Shown piece by piece: positions 43,787-52,572 of a stretch of DNA of 64,000 nt. This DNA comes from JAAZNF01 sp964561025 (GTDB lineage: Bacteria > Myxococcota > B64-G9): the NCBI GenBank assembly GCA_964561025.1, contig CAZLNM010000002.1, positions 49,530-113,529 of the forward strand, read 5' to 3'. Within the stretch, counting starts at the first letter, position 1; every line of letters begins with the position of its first letter. The position numbers and the translations under genes were made by a program. The notes under the pieces are model-generated. The model was not told the origin of the DNA and ran no database searches. It worked only from the letters and a program-made list of their open reading frames with translations.

Positions 43787-45073
43787 CTACCCCTGGGTGT
43801 CCTCGCCGTCGAAGGCGGCCTGGATGGTGAAACGCGAGCGCCCCACCACCAGCACGTCGCGCGGCCGCAGCAAGGACTCCTTCACCCGCCGCCCGTTGAG
43901 TTGAACCGCCCCGCCGGTGCAGCGCAGGCGGAACACGCCCGGTCCCTCCTCCAGGATCAGCGCGTGGAACGGGCGCACCCGCCAGCCGCGGGCCTGCACG
44001 TCGGCGCCGGCGGAGCGTCCGATGGAGAGCTGACGGGTGAGCGGGATCGAGACCCCGTCGCCGACCAGGCGCACCTCGCCCGCCGCCCGGGGCATCAGGT
44101 GCATGGTGGCGTCGGGGGAGACGGTGTCCGCGGCCTCCGCCAACGACAGCTCGAACTTGCCCACCCCCACCCGATCGTTCTTGTCGAGCGGGGCGCGCTG
44201 GACTGGCTCGCCGTTGCGCGTGGTGCCGTTGGCCGAACCCAGGTCCTCGATCATGAAGCGGCCCTTCTCCCAGCAGATGCGGGCGTGCCGGCGGCTCACC
44301 GACAGGTTGTCGAGAGGGATCTCGCACACCGGATCGCGGCCCACCGTCATGGCCGGCGGCATGAACGGCCGCTGCAGCACCACCCGGCCCCCCAGCCGCA
44401 CCAGCACCGTGGCCGGCGGGGGCGGCCGGGCGGCCTCGGCCAGCAACGACAGCGAGGTCCCGGCGTCGGGGTCGGGCGCGATGTTGAGGCTCTTCCACAC
44501 CTCCACCCGGCCGGGCGGCGCCGCGGGATCGTACACGTGGGCCAGGAAGCGATCCGTCACCGCGCCCTGGGCCGGGGCGCTGGCCGGATCCGCGAAGTAC
44601 ACCCGGGCCGGCTGGCCCTTCTGCAAGAACAGCAGCGTGCGGGCGCCGGCGCGCTCCAGCGCCAGCGCGGCGTCCTGGCCCTCGCGCTCCAGCACCGACA
44701 GCACGTGCGCCAGGTCGAGGAGCTCGGTGGTGGCCTGCACCTCCGGCCGGGAGCGGAAGTGGACGGCCGCCAGCAGGACCTGGACCGGGTCGGTGCGTTG
44801 CAGCGTACACACGGCGCCCAACATCTGCCGCGCCCGCACCGGGAAGTCCTTGAGCCACACCGGGGAGAAGACGTCCTCCTCTTGCAGGCCCGCCAGGTGG
44901 GGGAGCGAGCGGTGCACCAGGCAGGTGAGCCGTTTCTCCTCGGTCTCGATCTCCAGGCGGCCCTCCGGGCAGTACCCCTGGGCCAACAAGCGGTCCACTT
45001 CAGAAAAGAGGCTCTCGCCGAAGGGCCGTCCGGCCAGCACGATCTCGCCGGGAGGAAAGCGCGCCACTCGCAT
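43787..45073 (-). CDS. Protein with two FHA domains
   Basis: A 428-residue protein. I start at the ATG at 45073 because a promoter lies seven bases before it and no ribosome site is present; an ATG at 45082 inside the -10 box is unlikely. The N-terminal 200 residues have a DUF4388-like segment (LLDLAHVLSVLEREGQDAAL). Two FHA domains follow: the first (about 230-320) has the full signature VGRDPVCEIPLDNLSVSRRHARI and the second (about 340-425) a weaker SIGRSAGADVQ and LNGRRV. FHA domains bind phosphothreonine, so it likely reads Ser/Thr kinase output. It is divergent from the hybrid kinases. Confidence 0.82.
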   Translation of the reverse strand: MRVARFPPGEIVLAGRPFGESLFSEVDRLLAQGYCPEGRLEIETEEKRLTCLVHRSLPHLAGLQEEDVFSPVWLKDFPVRARQMLGAVCTLQRTDPVQVLLAAVHFRSRPEVQATTELLDLAHVLSVLEREGQDAALALERAGARTLLFLQKGQPARVYFADPASAPAQGAVTDRFLAHVYDPAAPPGRVEVWKSLNIAPDPDAGTSLSLLAEAARPPPPATVLVRLGGRVVLQRPFMPPAMTVGRDPVCEIPLDNLSVSRRHARICWEKGRFMIEDLGSANGTTRNGEPVQRAPLDKNDRVGVGKFELSLAEAADTVSPDATMHLMPRAAGEVRLVGDGVSIPLTRQLSIGRSAGADVQARGWRVRPFHALILEEGPGVFRLRCTGGAVQLNGRRVKESLLRPRDVLVVGRSRFTIQAAFDGEDTQG

Positions 45074-45080
45074 GCCGCGC

Positions 45081-45109
45081 ATGATGGAGAAGAGCCGAAA
45101 AAAAGGCAA
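45081..45109 (-). promoter_or_regulatory. Sigma70-type promoter, probably leaderless, for the FHA gene
   Basis: On the minus strand TTGCCT (45109-45104), 17 bases, CATCAT (45086-45081), then seven bases to the ATG at 45073. Confidence 0.45.
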
Positions 45110-45174
45110 GAGCCCTGAAGGGGATTGTGGCCGGCCCCGGCATCTGCTACACGTCTTGTCTCGCGGGGTGAACG

Positions 45175-46908
45175 GTGAGCGCACCTGCCATTGCACAAGC
45201 GATTGCCGGGTCCGGCGGCGCGTCGAGCCAGCGTCGGCGGAGGTTGTTTTTGTCCGCCGCCCTGGTGCTGGTCATCTCCAGCAGCGCGTGGGTGGTGGGC
45301 CAGCTCTGGTACGGCAACCTCGGCGTGGCGCTGTTCTTCGCGGCGGTGTCGGGGCTGGCGATCGTGCTGCTCCGTTTTCGGGAGCGGCTGGGGCTGGACC
45401 GGACCGGCTTTCTGCTAACGGCCATGCTGCTCCTGGTCATCGGCGCAGGCGCGGTGGTCGGCGGCGGCCTGGCCGGGACGAACGCCTGCCTGTTCATCAC
45501 CATCCCGGTGGGCGCGCTCAGCATGTGCGAGCGGCGCGGCCTGTGGTGGGTGCTGCCGACCTTGCTGTGCGTGGGCGGGATGGTCCTCCTCCATCGGAGT
45601 GGCTTCGTGTTCCCCAACCTCATCCCGCCGGAGCAGCGCGCGCTGGACGCGGCGCTCACCTGGGTCACCAGCCTGCTGGTCATCGCCTTCTTGGCCTGGA
45701 CCTACGAGCGGACCTACCTGCGCGCGGGCCGTGAGCTTCGCGCGGCGCGCGAGGCGGCCGAGCGGGCGGCGAGCGCCAAGGCGGAGTTCGCCGCCCGGGT
45801 GAGCCACGAGGTGCGCACGCCCCTGCACTCGCTGCTGGGGTTGATGGAGATGATGGAGACAGAGGACGATCCCGCCACCCGGGAGGCTCAGGCCACCCAG
45901 GCCCAGACGACCTCGCGCATGCTCCTTCACATCCTGGAAGACCTGCTGGACCTGTCGCGGGCGGAGTCCGGCGCGATCGAACTGCGCCGGGAGCCGTTCT
46001 CGCCGGCGCGTACTGTGGAACAAGTGCTCGAGGTCCTGTCCGCCCGGGCCGCCGATCGGGGGAACCGGCTGCTGGGGCACGTGGCGCCGGAGGTGCCGGC
46101 CTGGGTGCGGGGGGACGGTGGCCGGCTGCAGCAGGTGTTGCTCAACCTGGTGGGAAACTCCCTCAAGTTCACCGAGAACGGCCGGGTGGAGATCCGGGTC
46201 GAGCGGGACGGGGCGGACGCCGCAGGCGAGCGGCTGCGCTTCGAGGTTCAAGACAGCGGCGTGGGAATCGAGCAGGACGAGCTCGCCAAGGTCTTTCTCC
46301 CGTACTACCAGGCCGGGCCGGAGGCGAGCCGCCGGCAAGGGGCCGGCCTGGGCCTGGCCATCAGCCAACGTCTGGTGGAGGCGATGGGCGGACGGCTGCG
46401 AGCCGAGTCCGAGCCGGGCCGCGGCAGCCGCTTCTACTTCTCCTTGACCTTCCCGCCGCTGGCGCGGCCGCCCGAGCCGCCGCTGCCTGGGGTGGCACCG
46501 GTCGATTCGGATCTGGCCGGGATGCGAGTGCTCTTGGCCGAGGACGACGAGACCAACCGCCGGCTCACCGTGCTCATACTGGAGCGCCTGGGGTGCCGGG
46601 TCACCGCGGTGGGCGACGGGAAGACGGCCGTGGAGGCGCTCCAGCGCGACGCCTTCGACGTTGTGCTCATGGACATCCAGATGCCCGTCATGGACGGCGC
46701 CGACGCCACCCGGCGCATGCGCGAGCTTCTGGCGAGCGGCGCGATATCCCGCCTGCCGCCCGTGGTGGCCATGACCGCCTACACCGCGTACACGGACGAG
46801 TCGCTACGGGAGCGGCTGGGGATGGCCGGCGTGCTGGTCAAGCCGTTCCAGGGCACGGACCTGCACAAGGTGTTGCTCCGCTTTCGGCCCGGCGGAGGCG
46901 CGGCATGA
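45175..46908 (+). CDS. Membrane hybrid histidine kinase
   Basis: A 577-residue protein starting at a GTG. About six membrane helices fill residues 20-185. HisKA has the phospho-acceptor His211 in SHEVRTPLH. The HATPase domain (about 270-415) has NLVGNSLKF, DSGVGIEQ and GAGLGLAIS. The C-terminal receiver (about 445-575) has the acidic pair EDDE, phospho-acceptor Asp500 in LMDIQMP and KPF. This is a complete intramembrane-sensing hybrid kinase with no separate sensor domain. It is the first of an overlapping pair with its paralogue; the output partner is not in the window. Confidence 0.93.
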   Translation: MSAPAIAQAIAGSGGASSQRRRRLFLSAALVLVISSSAWVVGQLWYGNLGVALFFAAVSGLAIVLLRFRERLGLDRTGFLLTAMLLLVIGAGAVVGGGLAGTNACLFITIPVGALSMCERRGLWWVLPTLLCVGGMVLLHRSGFVFPNLIPPEQRALDAALTWVTSLLVIAFLAWTYERTYLRAGRELRAAREAAERAASAKAEFAARVSHEVRTPLHSLLGLMEMMETEDDPATREAQATQAQTTSRMLLHILEDLLDLSRAESGAIELRREPFSPARTVEQVLEVLSARAADRGNRLLGHVAPEVPAWVRGDGGRLQQVLLNLVGNSLKFTENGRVEIRVERDGADAAGERLRFEVQDSGVGIEQDELAKVFLPYYQAGPEASRRQGAGLGLAISQRLVEAMGGRLRAESEPGRGSRFYFSLTFPPLARPPEPPLPGVAPVDSDLAGMRVLLAEDDETNRRLTVLILERLGCRVTAVGDGKTAVEALQRDAFDVVLMDIQMPVMDGADATRRMRELLASGAISRLPPVVAMTAYTAYTDESLRERLGMAGVLVKPFQGTDLHKVLLRFRPGGGAA

Positions 46909-48224
46909 GCGGGTCTGTGCAGGTCCGCCACCGGCGCCTCTCGGCGGTGTTCGAGCGCATCGACGGCTTTCTGTCGCTCTCGGAGCGCGACCTGGACATC
47001 GAGTCGCGCCGGCGCGTGCGCCTGCTGAACTGGGGGGGCGCGGTCCTGGCCACGCTGCTTCTGTTCTGGCTGGTCAACCAGATCGCCTACACCGCCTGGA
47101 CCCTGGCCGCCTGGCAGGGCGGTTTGCTGCTGGCGACCATCGGCCTGATGGCGGCGGTGCGCCGGGCCGCGCGGTTTTCACTGTGGGCCCACCTCATGTG
47201 CCTTACGATGGTGGGCGCGGCCTTCAGCGCGGCGATGTACTCCGGCGGGCTCACCGCGGCCAACCTTTCTCTTCTGTTGGCCGTGCCGGTGTGCGCGGTG
47301 GTGCTGGCGGGGGCCGGCGGCCTGTGGTGGACCCTGGTGATGGTGGGAGGAGTGGCCTGGATGGGGTATGCCGAGGCGCACGGCGCGACCTTCCCCTATC
47401 TGACCCCGGAGGAATGGCGCCCGTTCGACGCCGTCATGACCTGGCTCACCTCGTTCGTCGGCATCACGCTGGTGTTCGCCTACAACCACGCCGCTTGCGC
47501 CCGGGCGGAGCGGGATCAGGAGGCGGCCCTGGCCGAGGCCCGCGCGGTGTCGGAGAGCAAGACCCGCTTCCTGTCCTCTCTCAACCGCGAGATCCGCGAG
47601 CCGTTGCACCACATCCTGGGGATCATGGTGCTGCTCAAAGAAGAGCCCTCGACGGAGCGGCGCCGCGAGCTGGGCCAGGAGGCGCGCCGCATCGGGCAGG
47701 CCCTGGTGGCCGGCGTGGAGGAGATCCTGCGGCTGGCCCGGGACGAGCACCTGCTCGAGATCCAGCGCGAGCGCCTGGCCGGTGTCCCGCGGTTGGAAGG
47801 CGCCTCTCCCGCCGCGAGCGCCCCGGGGTTGCGAGAGCCGACGCGGGTTCTGGTGGCGGAGGACGATCCGGTCGGCCGGCGCTTGCTGGCGCGCATCCTC
47901 ACCGACCTGGGTTGCGAGGTGGTGGAGGCGAGCGACGGCCAGGCGGCGCTGCGGGCCCTGCGCGATGGTGGGTTCGACCTGGCCCTGGTGGACTGCGGGT
48001 TGCCGGAGATGGATGGCCTGACCCTGGCGCGCGAGCTGCGGCGGTCCGAGGTCGGGGCCTCGGCCGAGCGCGTCGAGCTGTTCGGAATGTCGGCGGAGCG
48101 CGGTCCGCAGCAAGAGGCCGCCTGCCGCGAGGCGGGCATGGACGGGTTCTTGCCCAAGCCGTTCGGACGGCGGGAGATCGAGGCGTTGTTGAATCGCGCA
48201 AGGCAAGGCGCGATCCCGGGTTGA
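46905..48224 (+). CDS. Degenerate hybrid kinase paralogue (no phospho-His, no ATPase domain) with receiver
   Basis: A 439-residue protein overlapping its upstream paralogue by four bases (ATGA). The membrane part (about 45-195) and DHp helix align with the upstream kinase, but the motif SHEVRTPLH is LNREIREPLH, so the phospho-acceptor His is Arg228. There is no HATPase region: DHp is followed after about 80 residues by a receiver (about 310-435) whose Asp363 (LVDCGLPEMDG) and KPF are intact. It cannot autophosphorylate. It probably dimerises with, or receives phosphate from, the upstream kinase. There is no stop codon or frameshift, so it looks selected, not decayed. Confidence 0.85.
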   Translation: MSGSVQVRHRRLSAVFERIDGFLSLSERDLDIESRRRVRLLNWGGAVLATLLLFWLVNQIAYTAWTLAAWQGGLLLATIGLMAAVRRAARFSLWAHLMCLTMVGAAFSAAMYSGGLTAANLSLLLAVPVCAVVLAGAGGLWWTLVMVGGVAWMGYAEAHGATFPYLTPEEWRPFDAVMTWLTSFVGITLVFAYNHAACARAERDQEAALAEARAVSESKTRFLSSLNREIREPLHHILGIMVLLKEEPSTERRRELGQEARRIGQALVAGVEEILRLARDEHLLEIQRERLAGVPRLEGASPAASAPGLREPTRVLVAEDDPVGRRLLARILTDLGCEVVEASDGQAALRALRDGGFDLALVDCGLPEMDGLTLARELRRSEVGASAERVELFGMSAERGPQQEAACREAGMDGFLPKPFGRREIEALLNRARQGAIPG

Positions 48225-48249
48225 TTCCGGCCCGCGCCTCGGAGATATT
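48221..48249 (+). promoter_or_regulatory. Sigma70-type promoter for apgM
   Basis: TTGATT (48221-48226), 17 bases, GATATT (48244-48249), overlapping the stop of the upstream gene. The leader would be about 19 bases with a GGGAGGTC site. Confidence 0.45.
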
Positions 48250-48274
48250 GGCGACCCGGGGGATGGGAGGTCAC

Positions 48275-49495
48275 ATGGAACTTTCGTTCTTGTCCTCGTT
48301 GGTGGTGGAGAACGCCAGCAAGGTGGTGCTGGTGGTCCTGGACGGGTTGGGCGACCTGCCCGGGCCCGAGGGAAAGACCGCCCTGGAGGCGGCCGCGACT
48401 CCCAACCTCGACCGGCTGGCCGAGGAAGGCGTGTGCGGCTTCCACGATCCGGTGGCGCCGGGCATCACCCCGGGCTCCGGCCCGGCCCACATCGCCCTGT
48501 TCGGTTACGATCCGCTGCGCTTCACCATCGGCCGGGGGGTGCTGGACACCGCCGGCACCGCCTTCGAGTTCGCCGCCGGAGACCTGGCCGCGCGCATCAA
48601 CTACGCCACCATCGGCCCGGACGGTCTCATCCGCGATCGGCGGGCGGGCCGGATCGCGGACGCCGAAGGCCTGCGGGTCACCGAGCGCCTGGCCCGCGCC
48701 ATCCGCGACATCGACGGGGTCCGGGTGCTGTTCCAGCACGTCAAGGAGTACCGCGCCGCCGCGGTGCTCCGCGGGGCCGAGCTGGAGGCCGGGCTCAAGG
48801 ACAGCGATCCGCAGAAGGAGGGGCTGCCGCCGCTCCCGGTCGAGCCCGTTGCGGCCGAGCCCTCGCCCAAGGCGCTGCGCGCCGCGCGCCTGGCCAACGC
48901 CCTCATCGAACGCGCCCGGACCGTCCTGGCCGATGAGCCCGCCGCCAACTTCGTGATGCTGCGCGGCTTCGATCTCTACGTGCCGCTGCCGGACTTCTGC
49001 AAGCTGTACCGCTGGCGGGCCGCGGCCGTGGCCGCCTACCCCATGTACAAGGGGGTGGCGCGGCTGGCCGGCATGCGCGTGGTGGAGGAGGGCCAGAGCA
49101 CCCTGGAGCAGGAAATCGCGCTGGTGGAGCGGGAGCTTCCCCGGACCGACTTCTTGTTTTTGCACGTCAAGAAGACCGACTCCGCCGGCGAGGACGGCAA
49201 CTTCGCCGCCAAGGTCAAGGTGCTCGAGGAGTTCGACCGGCTGGTGCCGCGCCTTGTCGCGCTGCGGCCCGAGGTGCTGTGCGTGACCGGCGATCACTCC
49301 ACACCCTGCGCCATGCGCAGCCACTCCTTCCACCCGGTGCCGCTGCTCATCCGGGGCCAGAACGTGCGGCGCGATGGGGCGCGGGCCTTCTCCGAGAGCG
49401 CCTGCCTCGGGGGCGGGCTGGGACGCATCCGCGCCAGCGAGCTCATGGCGCTGCTGCTGGCCCACGCCGGCCGGCTGGCCAAGTTCGGGGCCTGA
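48275..49495 (+). CDS. apgM: 2,3-bisphosphoglycerate-independent phosphoglycerate mutase, archaeal type
   Basis: A 406-residue glycolytic enzyme interconverting 3- and 2-phosphoglycerate. It belongs to the alkaline-phosphatase superfamily and binds two metals: VVLDGLGD at the N-terminus, the nucleophile Ser in TPGSGPAHIALFGYDP, HVKKTDSAGEDGN, and TGDHSTPCAMRSHSFHPVPLLI. The archaeal-type enzyme is shorter than the about 510-residue GpmI. Enolase at 13128 is the next step in the pathway. A start at 48275 follows GGGAGGTCAC. Confidence 0.93.
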   Translation: MELSFLSSLVVENASKVVLVVLDGLGDLPGPEGKTALEAAATPNLDRLAEEGVCGFHDPVAPGITPGSGPAHIALFGYDPLRFTIGRGVLDTAGTAFEFAAGDLAARINYATIGPDGLIRDRRAGRIADAEGLRVTERLARAIRDIDGVRVLFQHVKEYRAAAVLRGAELEAGLKDSDPQKEGLPPLPVEPVAAEPSPKALRAARLANALIERARTVLADEPAANFVMLRGFDLYVPLPDFCKLYRWRAAAVAAYPMYKGVARLAGMRVVEEGQSTLEQEIALVERELPRTDFLFLHVKKTDSAGEDGNFAAKVKVLEEFDRLVPRLVALRPEVLCVTGDHSTPCAMRSHSFHPVPLLIRGQNVRRDGARAFSESACLGGGLGRIRASELMALLLAHAGRLAKFGA

Positions 49496-49501
49496 ATTCC
49501 T

Positions 49502-49530
49502 TTGCCATCGGTGGCGCGGGGTGTTATCTT
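49502..49530 (+). promoter_or_regulatory. Sigma70-type promoter for the Hsp20 gene
   Basis: TTGCCA (49502-49507), 17 bases, TATCTT (49525-49530). The start would be near 49537 with a GGAGAG site before the ATG at 49558. It does not look like a heat-shock sigma promoter. Confidence 0.45.
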
Positions 49531-49557
49531 CGCCCTCCGGTACCGGAGAGGCGACCC

Positions 49558-50004
49558 ATGGCCAGCATTCCCAAGGAATCGATCGAGCGGCTGCTGTTCT
49601 TGCGGCGCGAGATGGACCGCTTGTTTCGGGATTTCTTCCACGCCGACTCTGACGAGGGCGCGGCGGTGGACCTGGCCGCCGACATTCCGGTGGACGTGTT
49701 CGAGACCCCGGAGGAGATCGTCATCGAGGTCGAGCTGCCCGGCCTGCGGCGCGAGGACCTGGAGCTGTCGGTCCTGCGTGACATCCTGATCATCGAGGGG
49801 CGGAAACCGCGGCCGCAGCCGCCCTCGGATTCCCGCTACCTGTGCATGGAGCGCTCCTATGGCGCCTTCCGCCGGGTGGTGGAGCTGCCCGGGGCCGGGG
49901 ACATGCAGCACCTCAAGGCGCGTTTCCAGGCCGGCGTGCTCACGGTGCGCCTGCCGCGCATCCGCGAGCGCCGCGGCCAGAAACGCAAGGTGGCCATCGA
50001 GTGA
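49558..50004 (+). CDS. Small heat-shock protein, Hsp20/alpha-crystallin family
   Basis: A 148-residue ATP-independent holdase. The alpha-crystallin domain (about 40-135) has IPVDVFETPEEIVIEVELPGLRREDL, then ERSYGAFRRVVELP and the GVLTVRLPR signature. The basic RGQKRKVAIE tail lacks a clear I-x-I motif. It precedes the MglA-like gene by 28 bases, so the two may be on one transcript. Confidence 0.94.
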   Translation: MASIPKESIERLLFLRREMDRLFRDFFHADSDEGAAVDLAADIPVDVFETPEEIVIEVELPGLRREDLELSVLRDILIIEGRKPRPQPPSDSRYLCMERSYGAFRRVVELPGAGDMQHLKARFQAGVLTVRLPRIRERRGQKRKVAIE

Positions 50005-50032
50005 CCCGGCGGCGTCCGGGCGGGATCGGGCC

Positions 50033-50728
50033 ATGGTCCAGATCAACCTCGAGCAGCGGGAAATCACCCTCAAGATCGTCTACTACGGCCCCGCCCTGTC
50101 GGGGAAGACCACCAACCTGCAGGCCATCCACCAGCTGATGGACCCCTCGGTGCGCGGGCGGTTGATGGTGCTGGACACCTCCGACGACCGCACTCTGTTC
50201 TTCGACCTGATGCCGGTGTTCTTCCGCAGCCGCTCCGGCTTCTCGGTCAAGGTCAAGCTGTTCACCGCCCCCGGGCAGGTCATGCACAACTCCACACGGC
50301 GGGTGGTGCTGCAGGCCGCGGACGGGATCGTGTTCGTGGCCGACTCCCAGCGCTCCATGACGCGGGCCAACAACGACTCCTGGCGCGACATGGCCCACAA
50401 CCTCAAACAGAACGGGCTGAACGTGCAGGAGCTGCCGGTGGTCATCCAGTTCAACAAGCGCGATCTTCCCGACGTGCGCTCGGACGAGGAGATCGACGAG
50501 GTGGCCCGGCGCGGCCGGGAGCCGGTGTTCAAGGCGGTGGCCATCCGGGGCGAGGGGGTGATGGAGACCCTGGCCGGCTTGCTGCGCTTCACCTGGCGCA
50601 CCCTGGACGCCCGGCACGGCCTCTCGAGCAAGCTGCACATCGAGGAGGAGGAGTTCATCACCAGCCTGCTGCGCCTGTCGCCCGCTGCGGGCCTGGCGGC
50701 TCCGGCCCCGGGGAGGTCCGCGCCATGA
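50033..50728 (+). CDS. MglA-like small GTPase
   Basis: A 231-residue Ras-like GTPase. The P-loop GPALSGKTT (19-27), the arginine-bearing DDRTLFFDLMP switch, TAPGQ in place of DxxGQ, and NKRD are the hallmarks of MglA, the polarity GTPase of Myxococcus that cycles with MglB. The N-terminal NLEQREITLKIVYYG is also typical. A C-terminal 30-residue extension is not in Myxococcus MglA. No mglB is adjacent. The next gene's ATG overlaps its stop by four bases, which ties it to a sensor kinase and a chemosensory cluster. Confidence 0.88.
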   Translation: MVQINLEQREITLKIVYYGPALSGKTTNLQAIHQLMDPSVRGRLMVLDTSDDRTLFFDLMPVFFRSRSGFSVKVKLFTAPGQVMHNSTRRVVLQAADGIVFVADSQRSMTRANNDSWRDMAHNLKQNGLNVQELPVVIQFNKRDLPDVRSDEEIDEVARRGREPVFKAVAIRGEGVMETLAGLLRFTWRTLDARHGLSSKLHIEEEEFITSLLRLSPAAGLAAPAPGRSAP

Positions 50729-52158
50729 ACCCGTTCCCCGCCGCCGGCGGCCGCGATCTGTCCTCGGCGCTGCAGCGCAACTTCTCGCTGTCGGAGCTGC
50801 TGGACGTGGCGGTGTTCCGCGAGGTGTGCGAGTCCTACGCCGACCTGTTCCAGATCGGCTTCCGCATCCTGGACCGGGCGGGGGAGAAGCTCATCGACAC
50901 CAAGGGCGAGTCCGCCGACTACTGCGCCTACCTGTTCAACTTCCCCTCCGGCAAGTCGCGCTGCACCGCCGAGGTCACCGCCCTGCGTCAGATGGAGCTG
51001 CCCGGCGCCCAGCCGGTGGTGCACGATTGTTTCACCGGCCTGCGCTACCTGATCATGCCCATCCTGTACGAGGGCGATCTGATGGGCCGCATCCTGTACG
51101 GGCCCTACCTGCCGGCCGAGGGCCGGCCGCTGGCCCTCACCCCCGAGGCGATGGGGGAGAAGTTCAACCCGGACATCGCGGCCCGGCTGCTGCTCCGGGT
51201 ACGGCGGGTCCCCCAGGCGGCGGCGCAGAAGGTGGTGCGGCACCTGGCGCAGGTGATCGAGGTGATGTTGCACACCGGCTACAAGCAGGCGCTCACCTCG
51301 CGCATGCACGTGGAGGCGGTCAGCGCCAGCTTCAACGAGCTGCAGGACAAGAACCGCGTGCTGCAGGAGTCCTTCGAGCGGCTCAAGGAGCTGGACCGGC
51401 TCAAGTCCAGCTTCCTGGCCACCGTGTCGCACGAGCTGCGCACGCCGTTGACCTCGGTGATCGGTTACAGCGAGATGCTGCTGGAGGGGCTGGCCGGCGC
51501 CCTGTCGCAGGAGCAGACCGACTACGTGCGCACCATCATGGAGAAGGGCGAGAACCTGCTCTCGCTCATCACCAGCATCCTGGACTTCTCCAAGGTCGAG
51601 TCCGGCAACCTGCGCCTGAACCTGGCGAGCTGCAACCTGGGCGAGATCGTGCGGGCCGCGGCCACCACCGTGCTCCCCATGGCCCGCAAGCAATCCGTCG
51701 AGGTGGTGTTGAAGGTGGGCGAGAACCTGCCCTCGCTGGTGGCGGACGGCGACAAGATCCGCCAGGTGCTGGTGAACCTCCTGGGCAACGCGGTCAAGTT
51801 CAACCGCAAGGGCGGGCGGGTGGAGCTGGAGATCGTCAGCGCCCGCCTGCCGCGGCGCCAGCCGACGGGCGCCGACGGTCTGCCCGAGGCGCTGGCCCAG
51901 ACCGAGGAACCCGTGGTGCTGGTCACCGTCCGCGACACCGGCATCGGCATCCCGCAGGACAAGCTGCATCGCGTCTTCGACTCGTTCTACCAGGTGGACG
52001 GCTCCTCGACCCGGGAGTACGGGGGCACCGGCCTGGGCCTGGCCATCGCCAAGAGCTTCGTGGAGGCCCACGGGGGCACCATCCAGGTGGAGAGCGAGGT
52101 GGGCAAGGGCAGCGTGTTCCGCTTCGTGCTCCCGGTGGAGCGTCCGACCCAGGGGTGA
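50725..52158 (+). CDS. PocR-domain sensor histidine kinase
   Basis: A 477-residue soluble kinase. Residues 25-165 are a PocR domain with its conserved Cys and Gly (GKSRCTAEVTA, VHDCFTGLRYLIMPI, GRILYGPY), which binds small ligands. A short coiled coil leads to HisKA with His236 in SHELRTPLTS and HATPase (NLLGNAVKF, DTGIGIPQD, GGTGLGLAIAKS). It probably phosphorylates the receiver encoded three bases downstream. The ATG overlaps the GTPase stop by four bases. Confidence 0.92.
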   Translation: MNPFPAAGGRDLSSALQRNFSLSELLDVAVFREVCESYADLFQIGFRILDRAGEKLIDTKGESADYCAYLFNFPSGKSRCTAEVTALRQMELPGAQPVVHDCFTGLRYLIMPILYEGDLMGRILYGPYLPAEGRPLALTPEAMGEKFNPDIAARLLLRVRRVPQAAAQKVVRHLAQVIEVMLHTGYKQALTSRMHVEAVSASFNELQDKNRVLQESFERLKELDRLKSSFLATVSHELRTPLTSVIGYSEMLLEGLAGALSQEQTDYVRTIMEKGENLLSLITSILDFSKVESGNLRLNLASCNLGEIVRAAATTVLPMARKQSVEVVLKVGENLPSLVADGDKIRQVLVNLLGNAVKFNRKGGRVELEIVSARLPRRQPTGADGLPEALAQTEEPVVLVTVRDTGIGIPQDKLHRVFDSFYQVDGSSTREYGGTGLGLAIAKSFVEAHGGTIQVESEVGKGSVFRFVLPVERPTQG

Positions 52159-52161
52159 GGC

Positions 52162-52536
52162 ATGCCAGACAAGAAACGCATTCTGGTGGTGGACGACGAC
52201 GCGGACATCGTGCTCATGATCCAGCGCATCCTGGAGAAGTCCGGCTTCGAGGTGGCGCGCACCACCGAGGGGGCCGAGGCCATCCGCATGATCGAGCAGG
52301 AGAGCTATGACCTCATCCTGCTGGACATCATGATGCCCGGCATCGACGGTTTCGAGGTGGCCCGCAGCGTGCGGCGCAACGAGAAGGGGGTGCGGCCCCC
52401 GGTGGTATTCGTCACCGCGCGGGACGACTCCGAGTCCATGCGCGAGGGGTTCCGCTCCGGCGGAACGGTATTCTTGGCCAAGCCGTTCACCGCCAGCCAG
52501 CTGCTGCGCATCGTCAACGCCATGCTCAACCGCTGA
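52162..52536 (+). CDS. Single-domain response regulator
   Basis: A 124-residue receiver with no output domain. It has the DDD acidic cluster (VVDDDAD, residues 10-15), phospho-acceptor Asp55 in LLDIMMPG, the Thr in VTARDD and Lys in AKPF. It lies three bases after the PocR kinase and is the likely phosphate partner of that kinase. Confidence 0.94.
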   Translation: MPDKKRILVVDDDADIVLMIQRILEKSGFEVARTTEGAEAIRMIEQESYDLILLDIMMPGIDGFEVARSVRRNEKGVRPPVVFVTARDDSESMREGFRSGGTVFLAKPFTASQLLRIVNAMLNR

Positions 52537-52572
52537 TGAGCGGGCCCGCCGCGTTCGGGAAAGGAGAGCGCC

